From IMG/VR virus record IMGVR_UViG_3300048589_001057, positions 1 to 64,000 of that record: a DNA stretch of 64,000 nt; one strand, 5' to 3'. Each line of letters starts with the position of its first letter. The first letter of the stretch is position 1. The notes beneath the pieces are model-generated. The model worked only from the letters and a program-made list of their open reading frames with translations, did no database searches and was not told the origin of the DNA. A program made the position numbers and the translations under genes. This document shows positions 1-6,524 of the stretch, piece after piece. This stretch comes from a virus.

Positions 1-40
1 ATTAGCACAAATTTTGTTTAATTTTTAACTTTTTTTAATT

Positions 41-208
41 ATGAACAAAAGGATTAAAATTTCCGAAAATTTATTCATTGAACGTAAAAACAACGATATA
101 CGTTCCGATGAGCAAATAAAAAAAGATTGGCTGAAAAATTGCCATAACTCAAAACTAAGTCTTAAAAGTAAGTTACAGAATTTAAAATTCGTAACTGAAA
201 TAATTTAA
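41..208 (+). CDS. Small hypothetical protein (55 aa)
   Basis: A 55-codon open frame starts at ATG 41 and ends at TAA 206-208. The product is lysine- and asparagine-rich (it begins MNKRIKISENLFIERK) with no motif I recognise. Nine bases before its start is the 14-mer TAATTTTTAACTTT (19-32). The same 14-mer recurs at 206-219, before the next gene, which supports both being real genes of one A/T-rich operon. Base composition is far more A/T-rich than the rest of the window. Function unknown. Confidence 0.45.
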   Translation: MNKRIKISENLFIERKNNDIRSDEQIKKDWLKNCHNSKLSLKSKLQNLKFVTEII

Positions 209-233
209 TTTTTAACTTTAAAAACTCAAAACC

Positions 234-608
234 ATGAAAGATTCAACGAATGACAAGGAAATTAAAAAAACTTTGATTATCCTAACAAAAGAGCAAATTG
301 CCGATTTAAAAAATGAAAGCGCAGCAGTTTTTAAATCTTCAGATAATTCGGAATATAATTATTCCAAAATTGCTGAAAATTTGCGTACTGTTTGTGATAT
401 TTTGCAAATTAATTTATCCAATGAGTTTGAAAATCAGATTCAAAAGGATAAAAATAATTTCATTACTTGTAAAACTAAACCCCAGCTTTCTAATTATCCA
501 GAATACTCTCGATTAAAAGGGAAGATTCGCAAACAGGTGAGGTTATTCCTTTTCAACAAAAAGATAAGCGATAACAGCAAAAGCTTATTAAAAAAACTTA
601 TCTTCTAA
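234..608 (+). CDS. Hypothetical protein (124 aa) in the A/T-rich island
   Basis: The product is a charged, probably soluble and mostly helical protein of 124 residues. It has no signal peptide, membrane segment or recognisable motif. Its C-terminal third is basic (KGKIRKQVRLFLFNKK), compatible with nucleic-acid binding, but this is only an impression. The start at 234 is supported by the shared 14-mer at 206-219, fifteen bases upstream, which also precedes the 41-208 gene. Codons are extremely A/T-rich compared with the phage genes after 1300, so this island may have a separate origin or belong to an early region. Function unknown. Confidence 0.5.
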   Translation: MKDSTNDKEIKKTLIILTKEQIADLKNESAAVFKSSDNSEYNYSKIAENLRTVCDILQINLSNEFENQIQKDKNNFITCKTKPQLSNYPEYSRLKGKIRKQVRLFLFNKKISDNSKSLLKKLIF

Positions 609-701
609 ATAAGTTGTAAAACAGTTTTTTTTTATATCTTTTTTTAACTGAAAATAAAAAAAGATATTTTTTATTTACTCACTTTTCAAACACTCAAAAA
701 C

Positions 702-1016
702 ATGGAAACAAATATCGACTTTAACAACAATTTATTATTTGATGTTGTAATTTCTATAAACAATTTAAAATTGTTTGTAAAAAAAGAAAATATGAATAAA
801 GGAATGAAAATTGCTTTATTGAAAGCAATAAATAAAATAAATAAAAGATACGATGCATATTTAGATTGTAACTCAATTCAAACAACAATAGATTTAAAAA
901 GTGAATTATATATTTTAAATTTATTATTGGAAGCGATAAAAAAATATCAAAGTTTCAATATGCCTGAAATATCAAAATTTTCAAATTTACAAAAAGGATT
1001 AAATAATATTTTATAA
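702..1016 (+). CDS. Hypothetical protein (104 aa) in the A/T-rich island
   Basis: The product is a 104-residue, probably all-helical protein, with leucine/isoleucine-rich stretches alternating with lysines, as in short coiled-coil or helical-bundle proteins. No catalytic motif, signal peptide or transmembrane segment is visible. A 93-base gap separates it from the preceding gene and ends in an A-rich leader with no Shine-Dalgarno sequence. A perfect 13-bp hairpin at 1021-1055 follows its stop after four bases and probably terminates the operon. Function unknown. Confidence 0.5.
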   Translation: METNIDFNNNLLFDVVISINNLKLFVKKENMNKGMKIALLKAINKINKRYDAYLDCNSIQTTIDLKSELYILNLLLEAIKKYQSFNMPEISKFSNLQKGLNNIL

Positions 1017-1020
1017 AATT

Positions 1021-1055
1021 AAAAAATGTACATATGTCCCCCATGTACATTTTTT
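1021..1055. terminator. Perfect 13-bp hairpin, bidirectional terminator
   Basis: AAAAAATGTACAT (1021-1033) and ATGTACATTTTTT (1043-1055) are exact inverted repeats around a 9-base loop. The A-run and T-run make it look like a rho-independent terminator in both directions. It sits between the plus-strand A/T-rich operon and the minus-strand cluster that ends at 1346. Confidence 0.75.
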
Positions 1056-1114
1056 AATTTTGCATATTTAGGATACCGACCAAGCATGTCCCAGCCACCA
1101 CTTTTGGGCCCAAA

Positions 1115-1190
1115 CCTGTCCCCTTGAGGCCTGAAACCTGTCCCCTTGAGGCCTGAAACCTAAACCAAGAAGACGTAGTGAAGACGTAGT
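1115..1190. repeat. Two short tandem repeats in a non-coding stretch
   Basis: A 22-bp unit starting CCTGTCCCCTTGAGGCC is repeated exactly at 1115-1136 and 1137-1158. Just downstream the 11-bp unit GAAGACGTAGT is repeated at 1169-1179 and 1180-1190. The surrounding 1060-1300 has no convincing gene: an antisense frame across it lacks support. The C/T-rich composition contrasts sharply with the A/T-rich island to the left. Confidence 0.7.
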
Positions 1191-1301
1191 TAAGCCTCAG
1201 ACTAGAAGTTCCCAACCCCTCTAAACATAAAAAATTTTGGGGAATTTTACCCATATACTTACCAATTCAAGACCCATATTAGCTTGGATCCCACACCAAA
1301 A

Positions 1302-1324
1302 GGCCCCAGTAAAGGGGCCAATTA
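1302..1324 (-). terminator. Terminator of the minus-strand lysis cluster
   Basis: GGCCCC (1302-1307) and GGGGCC (1314-1319) form a six-bp G/C stem with a 6-base loop. Read on the minus strand it lies just after the stop at 1346 and is followed by TTTTGG, as expected of an intrinsic terminator. Confidence 0.6.
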
Positions 1325-1345
1325 GCAACCAACATCTTCTATGGT

Positions 1346-1684
1346 TTAAATCATCCTTCTACCTGAAGGTTTAGGTCCGGGCCCTGAAGGATCCCAAAAT
1401 GGCCCATCTAAGGGTATGGGTGCTGACCCATGATTAACCTTGGCTTCAGCTGACTTTACCAGATTATCCCAGACCCCCTGAAAGCCCCCATTCAAGATTT
1501 CCTCAGAGTCCCTACGAGAGATTTCAAAAGCTTCAAGGTTAGCCCTAACCTCATCAATCCGTTCACTTCTAGCCATCATTAGCCTATCCAAAAAACCTGC
1601 TAATACCTGGTTTTGATCATCAAAGCTCATATCCCAAACCATACTTAGCATACTCTCAATCACCTCTAGTTTTCTTTTTTCCAT
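1346..1684 (-). CDS. Hypothetical protein (112 aa), last gene of the minus cluster
   Basis: The product is a 112-residue acidic protein. Its N-terminal 75 residues look helical (MEKRKLEVIESMLSMVW), and the tail from about residue 85 is rich in proline and glycine, probably disordered. No motif is recognised. It starts four bases after the stop of the papain-like gene and is followed by a G/C hairpin terminator, so it is the promoter-distal gene of the cluster. Function unknown. Confidence 0.6.
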   Translation of the reverse strand: MEKRKLEVIESMLSMVWDMSFDDQNQVLAGFLDRLMMARSERIDEVRANLEAFEISRRDSEEILNGGFQGVWDNLVKSAEAKVNHGSAPIPLDGPFWDPSGPGPKPSGRRMI

Positions 1685-1687
1685 GGT

Positions 1688-2191
1688 TCAATCCTTTATT
1701 ATGTGGTTGTAAAAATACTTAGTTAACTTAACCTGGGTTTCATATGGATTGTCAAATTTGTTAAACCCCCGGTAGCCAGACATCTGTATGCATCTATTGG
1801 CCAATTCAATACATGAGAACCTTTTGTCATTGTAAATACCCAGCCACCTGAAACCGGCTACCTTAAGGATATGGAATAGGAAGTTGCTGAATTCATAGCC
1901 TTTACCCACTGAGGATTCCAAATAGTTTACCACCTCTTCATAGGCTATGTCATTTAGCAACAGTACCCATTCCCGTACGTATTCATGGCTCTCAACTGAG
2001 TAGGGTCTCCTTACTACCCCTTTACCAATAGCCTCATATTCCATGAGGCTATCCGGTAGCACCACAGACCAGTGGTTGCAACACTTAATAGGGGGTAAGT
2101 GGTTAGCCTTTGCGTAGAGCCACATGAATAATTGAATGGCTCTGGGAAGGAAAGCCTTAGACCTGATCCCCTGAATTACTAACTTTTTCAT
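1688..2191 (-). CDS. Permuted papain-like (NlpC/P60, YiiX-type) protein, putative
   Basis: The 167-residue product has a His in the early segment CCNHWSVVL (about residue 40) and a Cys in RFSCIELANRC (about residue 126). A histidine before the cysteine is the order found in circularly permuted NlpC/P60 and LRAT/YiiX-like hydrolases, whereas standard NlpC/P60 has Cys first. The context after the His (hydrophobic strand, then MEYEAIGKGV) and the helix beginning at the Cys also fit. Family members cleave amide or ester bonds, often in cell wall or lipid substrates. It sits in the cluster with the endolysin, so a lysis or envelope role is plausible. No signal peptide. The assignment is by motif order only. 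Confidence 0.45.
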   Translation of the reverse strand: MKKLVIQGIRSKAFLPRAIQLFMWLYAKANHLPPIKCCNHWSVVLPDSLMEYEAIGKGVVRRPYSVESHEYVREWVLLLNDIAYEEVVNYLESSVGKGYEFSNFLFHILKVAGFRWLGIYNDKRFSCIELANRCIQMSGYRGFNKFDNPYETQVKLTKYFYNHIIKD

Positions 2192-2208
2192 AATATTGGA
2201 TTTGTTGG

Positions 2209-2421
2209 TTAATTGTCCCTATCTAAAGTAGATCTTTGGTAGCTACTAGGCATACTCAGCTCTTTTTCTAGTAAAGCTTTGTTCTGCTCTATATATAATC
2301 TTAGCTTTCCCATCGGATTTCCTTTTTCTAGAAGCCAAAGTAAGTAATATGCGGGTACTTCCCCTATGGGTTTACCCTTAAATACCCCAAATGGCACTAT
2401 GTAATTATCATCTACTTTCAT
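2209..2421 (-). CDS. DUF3820-like small protein (70 aa)
   Basis: The segment VPFGVFKGKPIGEVPAYYLL followed by WLLEKG matches the core pattern of DUF3820-type proteins (PFGKYKG-x-x-x-x-x-P-x-x-YL-x-WL). Such small proteins are common in phages; some are annotated as quorum-sensing-regulated virulence factors, but a molecular function is not established. The 70-residue length is usual for the family. It lies between the papain-like gene and the tRNA-like element, in the same direction. Confidence 0.6.
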   Translation of the reverse strand: MKVDDNYIVPFGVFKGKPIGEVPAYYLLWLLEKGNPMGKLRLYIEQNKALLEKELSMPSSYQRSTLDRDN

Positions 2422-2435
2422 GGTATTAAGATTTG

Positions 2436-2571
2436 TGATTGGGCTGGGACTCGAACCCAGACTACTTCAACGGATTGTAATATGCTATACACCAGGGGCC
2501 CCTGGCAGCTAGGTTATGTCATCCTCGGTAATCCCAAAAAGGGACGTGTCTACCAATTCCACCACCCAATC
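2436..2571 (-). tRNA. tRNA-like element, leucine type, abnormally expanded (136 nt)
   Basis: Read on the minus strand, GATTGGG (2571-2565) pairs with CCCAATC (2443-2437) as a perfect 7-bp acceptor stem followed by A. Next comes a Leu-type D arm (GTGGAATTGGTAGACAC). Near the 3' end is a perfect T arm (CTGGG TTCGAGT CCCAG). The central part is about 50 nt longer than a class II tRNA needs. It holds GGATT...AATCC arms around a perfect 14-bp palindrome CCAGGGGCCCCTGG (2492-2505). I cannot place an anticodon. It may be a tRNA-Leu with a small intron-like insertion, a degenerate tRNA, or a tRNA-mimic RNA. Confidence 0.5.
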
Positions 2572-2575
2572 TGGT

Positions 2576-3100
2576 TTATTCTTTAAGGTATTTCCTTACT
2601 CTACCTAAAATATAGGTATTTTTTACTGGGGCACTATCAAAGGGAATCTGGGTTTGAAATGAGTCCCCATGATCTAGGAATAAATTGGTTGGGTCCCCAT
2701 GAACCTCCATAACCTCATCTTTCCATTTATTCAAGGCTATGCTCCATTCGTACATTGCCAAGCCCCATTCATAAAGTTCATTAAGAAGTGATACAGCTTC
2801 CCTTGGATCCTTAGCTTCGGGAGTTTCAACCATGAAAATACCTGATTCCCGGATGAGGTCATATTCTACCCCTTCCACTTCGATCTTAACGCAATCATCC
2901 CCCCTGTAGTGTACGATATCACCAGGGACTACGCGGTCATCAAAATCTTCCCCAACAGCCATTACATAGCCTCTAGTTTGAGGAATATCCTCAGATCCAA
3001 ATGGTAAAAGAATCCCACCTTGGGACATCCTTTCTTGGATGGGCATTAATAAAACCCTATCTTGAAGCAGGGTTATTTTCGGGTATTTGAGTTTTTCCAT
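2576..3100 (-). CDS. GroES-like co-chaperonin with C-terminal extension
   Basis: Residues 8-95 carry the Cpn10 pattern: LLQDRVLLMPI at the start, GGILLPFGSED in the mobile-loop region, TRGYVMAVGE, VVPGDIVHYRG and a closing hydrophobic strand (GIFMVE). Phage GroES homologues such as T4 gp31 replace host GroES to fold the major capsid protein inside host GroEL, and that is the likely role here. At 174 residues it is much longer than bacterial GroES (about 95). The last 75 residues (helical, tryptophan-rich, then a loop) are an added domain of unknown role. No GroEL is present in the window. Its start overlaps the end of the small membrane gene by 28 bases. Confidence 0.8.
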   Translation of the reverse strand: MEKLKYPKITLLQDRVLLMPIQERMSQGGILLPFGSEDIPQTRGYVMAVGEDFDDRVVPGDIVHYRGDDCVKIEVEGVEYDLIRESGIFMVETPEAKDPREAVSLLNELYEWGLAMYEWSIALNKWKDEVMEVHGDPTNLFLDHGDSFQTQIPFDSAPVKNTYILGRVRKYLKE

Positions 3101-3294
3101 TTTTTAAAAATATTTGGTATTGCCAATAAAATTAAAAAGACAGCGGCTAATGGCCATGCTATAATTGAGAACTTCAGAAACATCCTATCTCGGATTCTCT
3201 CTGCTTCAAAATATCCTACCCCTTTGGCTAAAAACCAAAGATAGGTAGTAAACAATATATAGCCTATGGCTAAAATGATTAGTATTTTGGCCAT
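3073..3294 (-). CDS. Small two-TM membrane protein, candidate holin
   Basis: The 73-residue product has two hydrophobic segments: about residues 3-23 (ILIILAIGYILFTTYLWFL) and about 43-63 (IIAWPLAAVFLILLAIPNIF). A charged loop (EAERIRDR) lies between them, and the tail is basic (KKWKNSNTRK). Size, two-helix topology and a position directly beside the amidase gene, with a 16-base overlap, fit a class II holin that permeabilises the inner membrane at lysis. This is inferred from topology and neighbours only. Confidence 0.5.
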   Translation of the reverse strand: MAKILIILAIGYILFTTYLWFLAKGVGYFEAERIRDRMFLKFSIIAWPLAAVFLILLAIPNIFKKWKNSNTRK

Positions 3295-3902
3295 GGGTTT
3301 ATTGATTTATAACAAGTAACAATTTCTCTTGACATCATTTCAATTAATAAATCGAAGTTATCTTGGTATGCCGCTACATCTTGGGGATTAGTTACAAACC
3401 CAATTTCTACAAGGATTGAAGTTCCAACTCCCAATCCACCTAAAAGAGCTAGAATTGGGTGCTGGGATTCATCCTCAGTTTTTACTCCAGGGAAAGCCAA
3501 TTTACCCTTTCTCTTTGGAGTTCCCAATACTTCGCTTACTGTATTAACCATGGCAATACCAAAATTAAGATTAGTATCTGAGTATTTCTTTGGTATAAAT
3601 ACCTCAGTCCCCCGAGCAGATTCCTTATGAAAGGCATTGAAATGGATATCCACTAAAATATCATTTGAGGATAAAATTGTCCGAATATTCTTAGCTACTG
3701 TCCTTAAACTCCAAGTTGGCATATCTCGGAATACTTCATAGGGACTGTATTTTTTTAGCCAATTATATATACCCTGGGCTATCTTTTCTGCCTCAATGGC
3801 CTCATCAATAATGCCAATGGCACCAGTACCTTTGTTGTGGATTATGGAATGCCCAGCTGTTATGATAATCTGAGGGTCATTTTTTAAAAGAGGCTGTCTC
3901 AT
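3279..3902 (-). CDS. N-acetylmuramoyl-L-alanine amidase (Amidase_3), endolysin
   Basis: The protein has the zinc-amidase pattern of the Amidase_3 (AmiC/CwlC) family: IIITAGHS with His18, an acidic residue at about Glu34, DIHFNAF with His87, and ILVEIGFVTN with the catalytic Glu at about residue 166. These enzymes cut the bond between N-acetylmuramic acid and L-alanine in peptidoglycan. At 207 residues it is a bare catalytic domain with no signal peptide or wall-binding repeats. It would therefore need the neighbouring holin-like protein for access to the wall. It is the likely lysis enzyme of the phage. Confidence 0.85.
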   Translation of the reverse strand: MRQPLLKNDPQIIITAGHSIIHNKGTGAIGIIDEAIEAEKIAQGIYNWLKKYSPYEVFRDMPTWSLRTVAKNIRTILSSNDILVDIHFNAFHKESARGTEVFIPKKYSDTNLNFGIAMVNTVSEVLGTPKRKGKLAFPGVKTEDESQHPILALLGGLGVGTSILVEIGFVTNPQDVAAYQDNFDLLIEMMSREIVTCYKSINPWPKY

Positions 3903-4098
3903 TTCTTTCTGGTTTAGCCCCGGAATAATTTTCCAGGATATTAATAGCTTGGTCGTATTCCTTAATGGATAAAACCAAGTGGTCTATTACTTTACGGTTA
4001 TCCATCTTGGATTTTTCTAGGGTATCTAAGCTAATTTTAAGCTTAGCCCTATTCAATGCTAGGCAATTTAAAACTTCTTGCATAATTAAACGGGCCAA
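3877..4098 (-). CDS. Hypothetical helical protein (73 aa)
   Basis: A short protein with a heptad-like helical pattern over residues 10-58 (LNRAKLKISLDTLEKSK and on), probably a coiled coil. The frame overlaps the stop of the upstream glycosylase-like gene by 13 bases and the start of the amidase by 26 bases. A start at the internal Met6 (4083) would remove the upstream overlap and is equally possible. Position next to the amidase suggests a lysis or spanin-associated role, but nothing in the sequence shows it. Function unknown. Confidence 0.5.
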   Translation of the reverse strand: MARLIMQEVLNCLALNRAKLKISLDTLEKSKMDNRKVIDHLVLSIKEYDQAINILENYSGAKPERNETASFKK

Positions 4099-4622
4099 AT
4101 ATATGGTAAATTAAAATTGTTTGTCCAATTGTTAATCCGGGAGATTTTATCATAGTGCCTGAATATATCTCTTTGTACTCGAGCACTTCCAACCCTTTCA
4201 TTTATTAATAGTTCATGGGATTTTTTTAAAGCTAGATTGGCTTTTCGCATGAGATTAGATTGATGTGCTCTATGAAAATCTTCATTCCCAAACCATGGGG
4301 GATATATCCCATGTTCTAATTGGTAAGCTAATTCACCTGGTGTATAAAATAGGGGCATAGTATTATTGTAACCCCTATCTATCCATTCCAATATAGCCAC
4401 ATCGTGGTAGGCTTTAAGCATAGAAGAATAATCCCTCCACATTTGAGTAGCAGGGTGATTGGCCCAGGGTATTGTAAAAGAGTAGCCATATCTATCCTGA
4501 TAATCCAGTTTTTCAAGGGCATTCAGGATTTGTTTGGCTTCCACTCGTTGTTTACCGAGTCTCATGAAGTCTAGGCATTTCATACTTAAAATAAAATCTG
4601 GGTGAGGTAAGAATGTTTGCAT
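4086..4622 (-). CDS. MSMEG_6728 / pyrimidine-dimer glycosylase-like protein
   Basis: The N-terminus MQTFLPHPDFILSMKCLDF, then RLGKQRVEAKQIL, and further on NHPATQMWR, a YH-x-x-x-x-EW segment and GNEDFHRAHQSNLMRK follow the pattern of the MSMEG_6728-type family. That family is related to T4 endonuclease V (DenV, Pyr_excise). T4 DenV removes UV pyrimidine dimers by glycosylase/AP-lyase action through its N-terminal Thr after Met removal; here residue 2 is Gln, so activity is uncertain. It is the first gene of the minus cluster. The motif ACTATTAATAATAAA lies on the same strand just upstream (4643-4629). Confidence 0.65.
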   Translation of the reverse strand: MQTFLPHPDFILSMKCLDFMRLGKQRVEAKQILNALEKLDYQDRYGYSFTIPWANHPATQMWRDYSSMLKAYHDVAILEWIDRGYNNTMPLFYTPGELAYQLEHGIYPPWFGNEDFHRAHQSNLMRKANLALKKSHELLINERVGSARVQRDIFRHYDKISRINNWTNNFNLPYIWPV

Positions 4623-4628
4623 ATGGGT

Positions 4629-4643
4629 ATTTATTATTAATAG
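4629..4643 (-). promoter_or_regulatory. Leader motif ACTATTAATAATAAA (minus strand)
   Basis: The minus strand reads ACTATTAATAATAAATACCC directly before the ATG at 4622, with six bases between motif and start. The identical 15-mer precedes other transcription-unit starts in the window. It may be a phage promoter element or a translation-enhancing leader. Confidence 0.5.
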
Positions 4644-4650
4644 TATCTAG

Positions 4651-4700
4651 TGTAGAAAAAATCTACAGGGACTATTATATATTATACAAAGTATAATATA
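4651..4700. promoter_or_regulatory. Two perfect inverted repeats in the divergent spacer
   Basis: TGTAGA (4651-4656) and TCTACA (4662-4667) form a 6-bp hairpin with an A5 loop. TATATTATAC (4678-4687) and GTATAATATA (4691-4700) form a perfect 10-bp inverted repeat with an AAA centre. They occupy the 90-bp spacer between the divergent genes at 4622 and 4712. Operator for a dimeric repressor, promoter region or terminator are all possible. Confidence 0.45.
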
Positions 4701-4711
4701 AAAAACCCAAG

Positions 4712-5710
4712 ATGAAGAACAAAAACTTGAAAGTAATAGCCATTTGTGGGGGAAATGGGGTAATTTGCCACCCATTTAAGAAAAACCTAGTCGCAAATAT
4801 AGAGCCAAGACCTATATTTAAGACTCCCATGAATATCCAATGGACATTGAACTTTGGGGAAATACCCCTATTTAACAAGCTAGAGGCATTTATCAAAGAA
4901 TTCTCTACTAAACCCGAAGTGGACTTAGTAGTTGGCGCTCCTGATTGTGGCCATAGTTCTATCCTATCATACTCAAGGTCAAAGAGTTTACATAATCCAA
5001 GGGATAATTCCAGCCTTACCCTATTTCTACAGGCCACTAAGATGTTTGGGCCAAAGGTATTCATTATGGAAAACCTACCTGCAATGCTTAAGTCAATCTC
5101 TCGCAGTGAGTTACGAGAATACTTTGGGGATTACCGATTGAAATTTATAGAACAGCCGGTGACATTCTGGGGGAATTCTCAAAAAACCAGGATCCGTTTA
5201 CTTATTATAGGGGTAAAGAGAGGATCCGGGTATAGTCTGAAAGATCTGATTGGGGGTATTGAGGATTTCACGCCTAAAACAGCTGGGGAGCTATTGGAAG
5301 GGTTAGTATATGGGGAAAATGGACATTTCCGGGAGGACATAAAAACCAGAATTACCCTGTATGCTGGTAAGAAAATGAGTTTAGAGGATATCCGGGATGA
5401 ATGGCTTAGGAGGGGGGTTTCACGTTGGGAAGTTACTGACCGGAGGTTCTTTACAGCCCCTGGGGTATATCTAAATTTAAAAGACCGTCACCCGGCAACA
5501 GCCCGTAAGGCTAACCGCCAATTCAACCATGAGGGATTGACTATGAGCCCCAGGGAATTAGCCAGAATTCAGGGAGTTCCTGATACTTTTCATATATGGA
5601 TGGATGAGTCCCGGATAGGGTATTGCATAAATAAAGGTAGGACTACAGTGACAAAGACTCCCCCGTATGAAATTGGGCAATGGATTGCTAAGAAATTGGA
5701 CATGGATTAA
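4712..5710 (+). CDS. Divergent C5-cytosine DNA methyltransferase homologue
   Basis: The 332-residue protein keeps the order of C5-methyltransferase motifs. A motif I-like start (VIAICGGNGV) comes first. The motif IV Cys loop is GAPDCGHSS (Cys79), where the classical form is GPPCQGFS. Motif VI is MENLPAM (Glu120-Asn121) and motif VIII is QKTRIRLLIIG (Arg160, Arg162). A C-terminal block LARIQGVPDTFHIW ends in a degenerate motif X (IGQWIAKKL). The family transfers a methyl group from SAM to cytosine C5. Motifs I and IV are unusual, so methylation is likely but not certain; a modified-base-related transferase is an alternative. No cognate restriction enzyme is adjacent, so a protective or epigenetic role is more likely than restriction-modification. 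Confidence 0.75.
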   Translation: MKNKNLKVIAICGGNGVICHPFKKNLVANIEPRPIFKTPMNIQWTLNFGEIPLFNKLEAFIKEFSTKPEVDLVVGAPDCGHSSILSYSRSKSLHNPRDNSSLTLFLQATKMFGPKVFIMENLPAMLKSISRSELREYFGDYRLKFIEQPVTFWGNSQKTRIRLLIIGVKRGSGYSLKDLIGGIEDFTPKTAGELLEGLVYGENGHFREDIKTRITLYAGKKMSLEDIRDEWLRRGVSRWEVTDRRFFTAPGVYLNLKDRHPATARKANRQFNHEGLTMSPRELARIQGVPDTFHIWMDESRIGYCINKGRTTVTKTPPYEIGQWIAKKLDMD

Positions 5711-5751
5711 GCTTCCCTCGCGTATGCGTATGCGCGTATAAGAAAACCCAT

Positions 5752-5800
5752 ATAGGGGTATATTTTATATACTTAAGTATATATAAAATATCCCCTCTAT
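5752..5800. terminator. Long imperfect hairpin downstream of the methyltransferase
   Basis: ATAGGGGTATATTTTATATAC (5752-5772) is followed by an almost matching inverted arm that ends at 5800 (ATATCCCCTCTAT), centred on CTTAAG. The arms differ by small bulges. It follows the methyltransferase and precedes the membrane-protein gene. It probably ends the upstream transcript or shapes the mRNA leader of the late operon. Confidence 0.45.
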
Positions 5801-5825
5801 TATTGAACCTAACTAAGATAAAACC

Positions 5826-6524
5826 ATGAAAAAACTGACATCTATTTTGCTTTGTTTGGGAGTATTAATTCTAGGCTTAGCTATTGGCTACTGGCTTACT
5901 AGGAATGAGGTAGTACCTCCAGAACCTTTGAATGATTATAAGGTAGACACTATATACCTCACTTATCCAGGTATACCCCCACCATTAAATACAAATATTA
6001 AGCCTAAGACACTTATAATCTATTCAGGCTTAGTAGACAGCCTTAAGTTGATAAGAGTTAATGACTCTCTTCAAGCAGTCATTGATTCCATAAAGAAAGA
6101 TACTGTTTTCATAAAGGATAAATTCTTAACCCTATTTCCTCAGTATCCAAAACTTATCTCTATGGATTTAAAACTAGATTCATTAAGCTTAACCCTATTG
6201 GGGATTGATGCCAAATTAAAAGGCTATATCTTTCCTCTTCAGTTAAACCATTACCAATACCGGTGGGGGATTGAGGGATTGTCTGCTTCACCCATCCCAC
6301 CTAAAGGAATACCAAGTAAGTCAAGGATATCTTCAGAATTAATGGGCTATGCCGGATATCAATTCTTTTCTCATGATCCCATAGTTGGCTTAATCCAAAC
6401 TGTAGAGTTTTCAAGAATTTCCTTTAGTGGGGATTTAAGTATGACTATTAGCAATAAACCAAGCCTAGAATTTCAAATAATCGGGGGTATCCCAATAAAA
6501 ACATGGGGCAAAGGCCAGAAATAA
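5826..6524 (+). CDS. Membrane-anchored hypothetical protein, possible spanin-like
   Basis: The 232-residue protein starts with a lysine pair and a strong hydrophobic helix (about residues 5-26, ILLCLGVLILGLAIGYWL). There is no lipobox after it, so the rest is probably anchored and periplasmic. Residues 60-110 look helical and charged (SLKLIRVNDSLQAVIDSIKK), and the C-terminal half looks like beta strands. Such anchored proteins next to terminase occur in Bacteroidota phages, and an inner-membrane spanin or superinfection role is possible. The last 22 bases overlap the terminase start. I do not recognise a family. Confidence 0.55.
   Translation: MKKLTSILLCLGVLILGLAIGYWLTRNEVVPPEPLNDYKVDTIYLTYPGIPPPLNTNIKPKTLIIYSGLVDSLKLIRVNDSLQAVIDSIKKDTVFIKDKFLTLFPQYPKLISMDLKLDSLSLTLLGIDAKLKGYIFPLQLNHYQYRWGIEGLSASPIPPKGIPSKSRISSELMGYAGYQFFSHDPIVGLIQTVEFSRISFSGDLSMTISNKPSLEFQIIGGIPIKTWGKGQK

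Noticed and set aside
1054-1254. Minus-strand 66-residue frame over the tandem repeats
   Set aside because: It follows a hairpin, contains the tandem repeats, lacks any leader motif and the product is low-complexity; treated as non-coding.
2436-2571. Group I intron in the tRNA-like element
   Set aside because: The surplus is only about 50 nt, far shorter than known group I introns, and no P7/G-binding core can be seen.
4675-5064. Minus-strand 129-residue frame across the methyltransferase start
   Set aside because: It is opposite a gene with clear methyltransferase motifs and runs through the palindromic spacer; its product has no recognisable feature.
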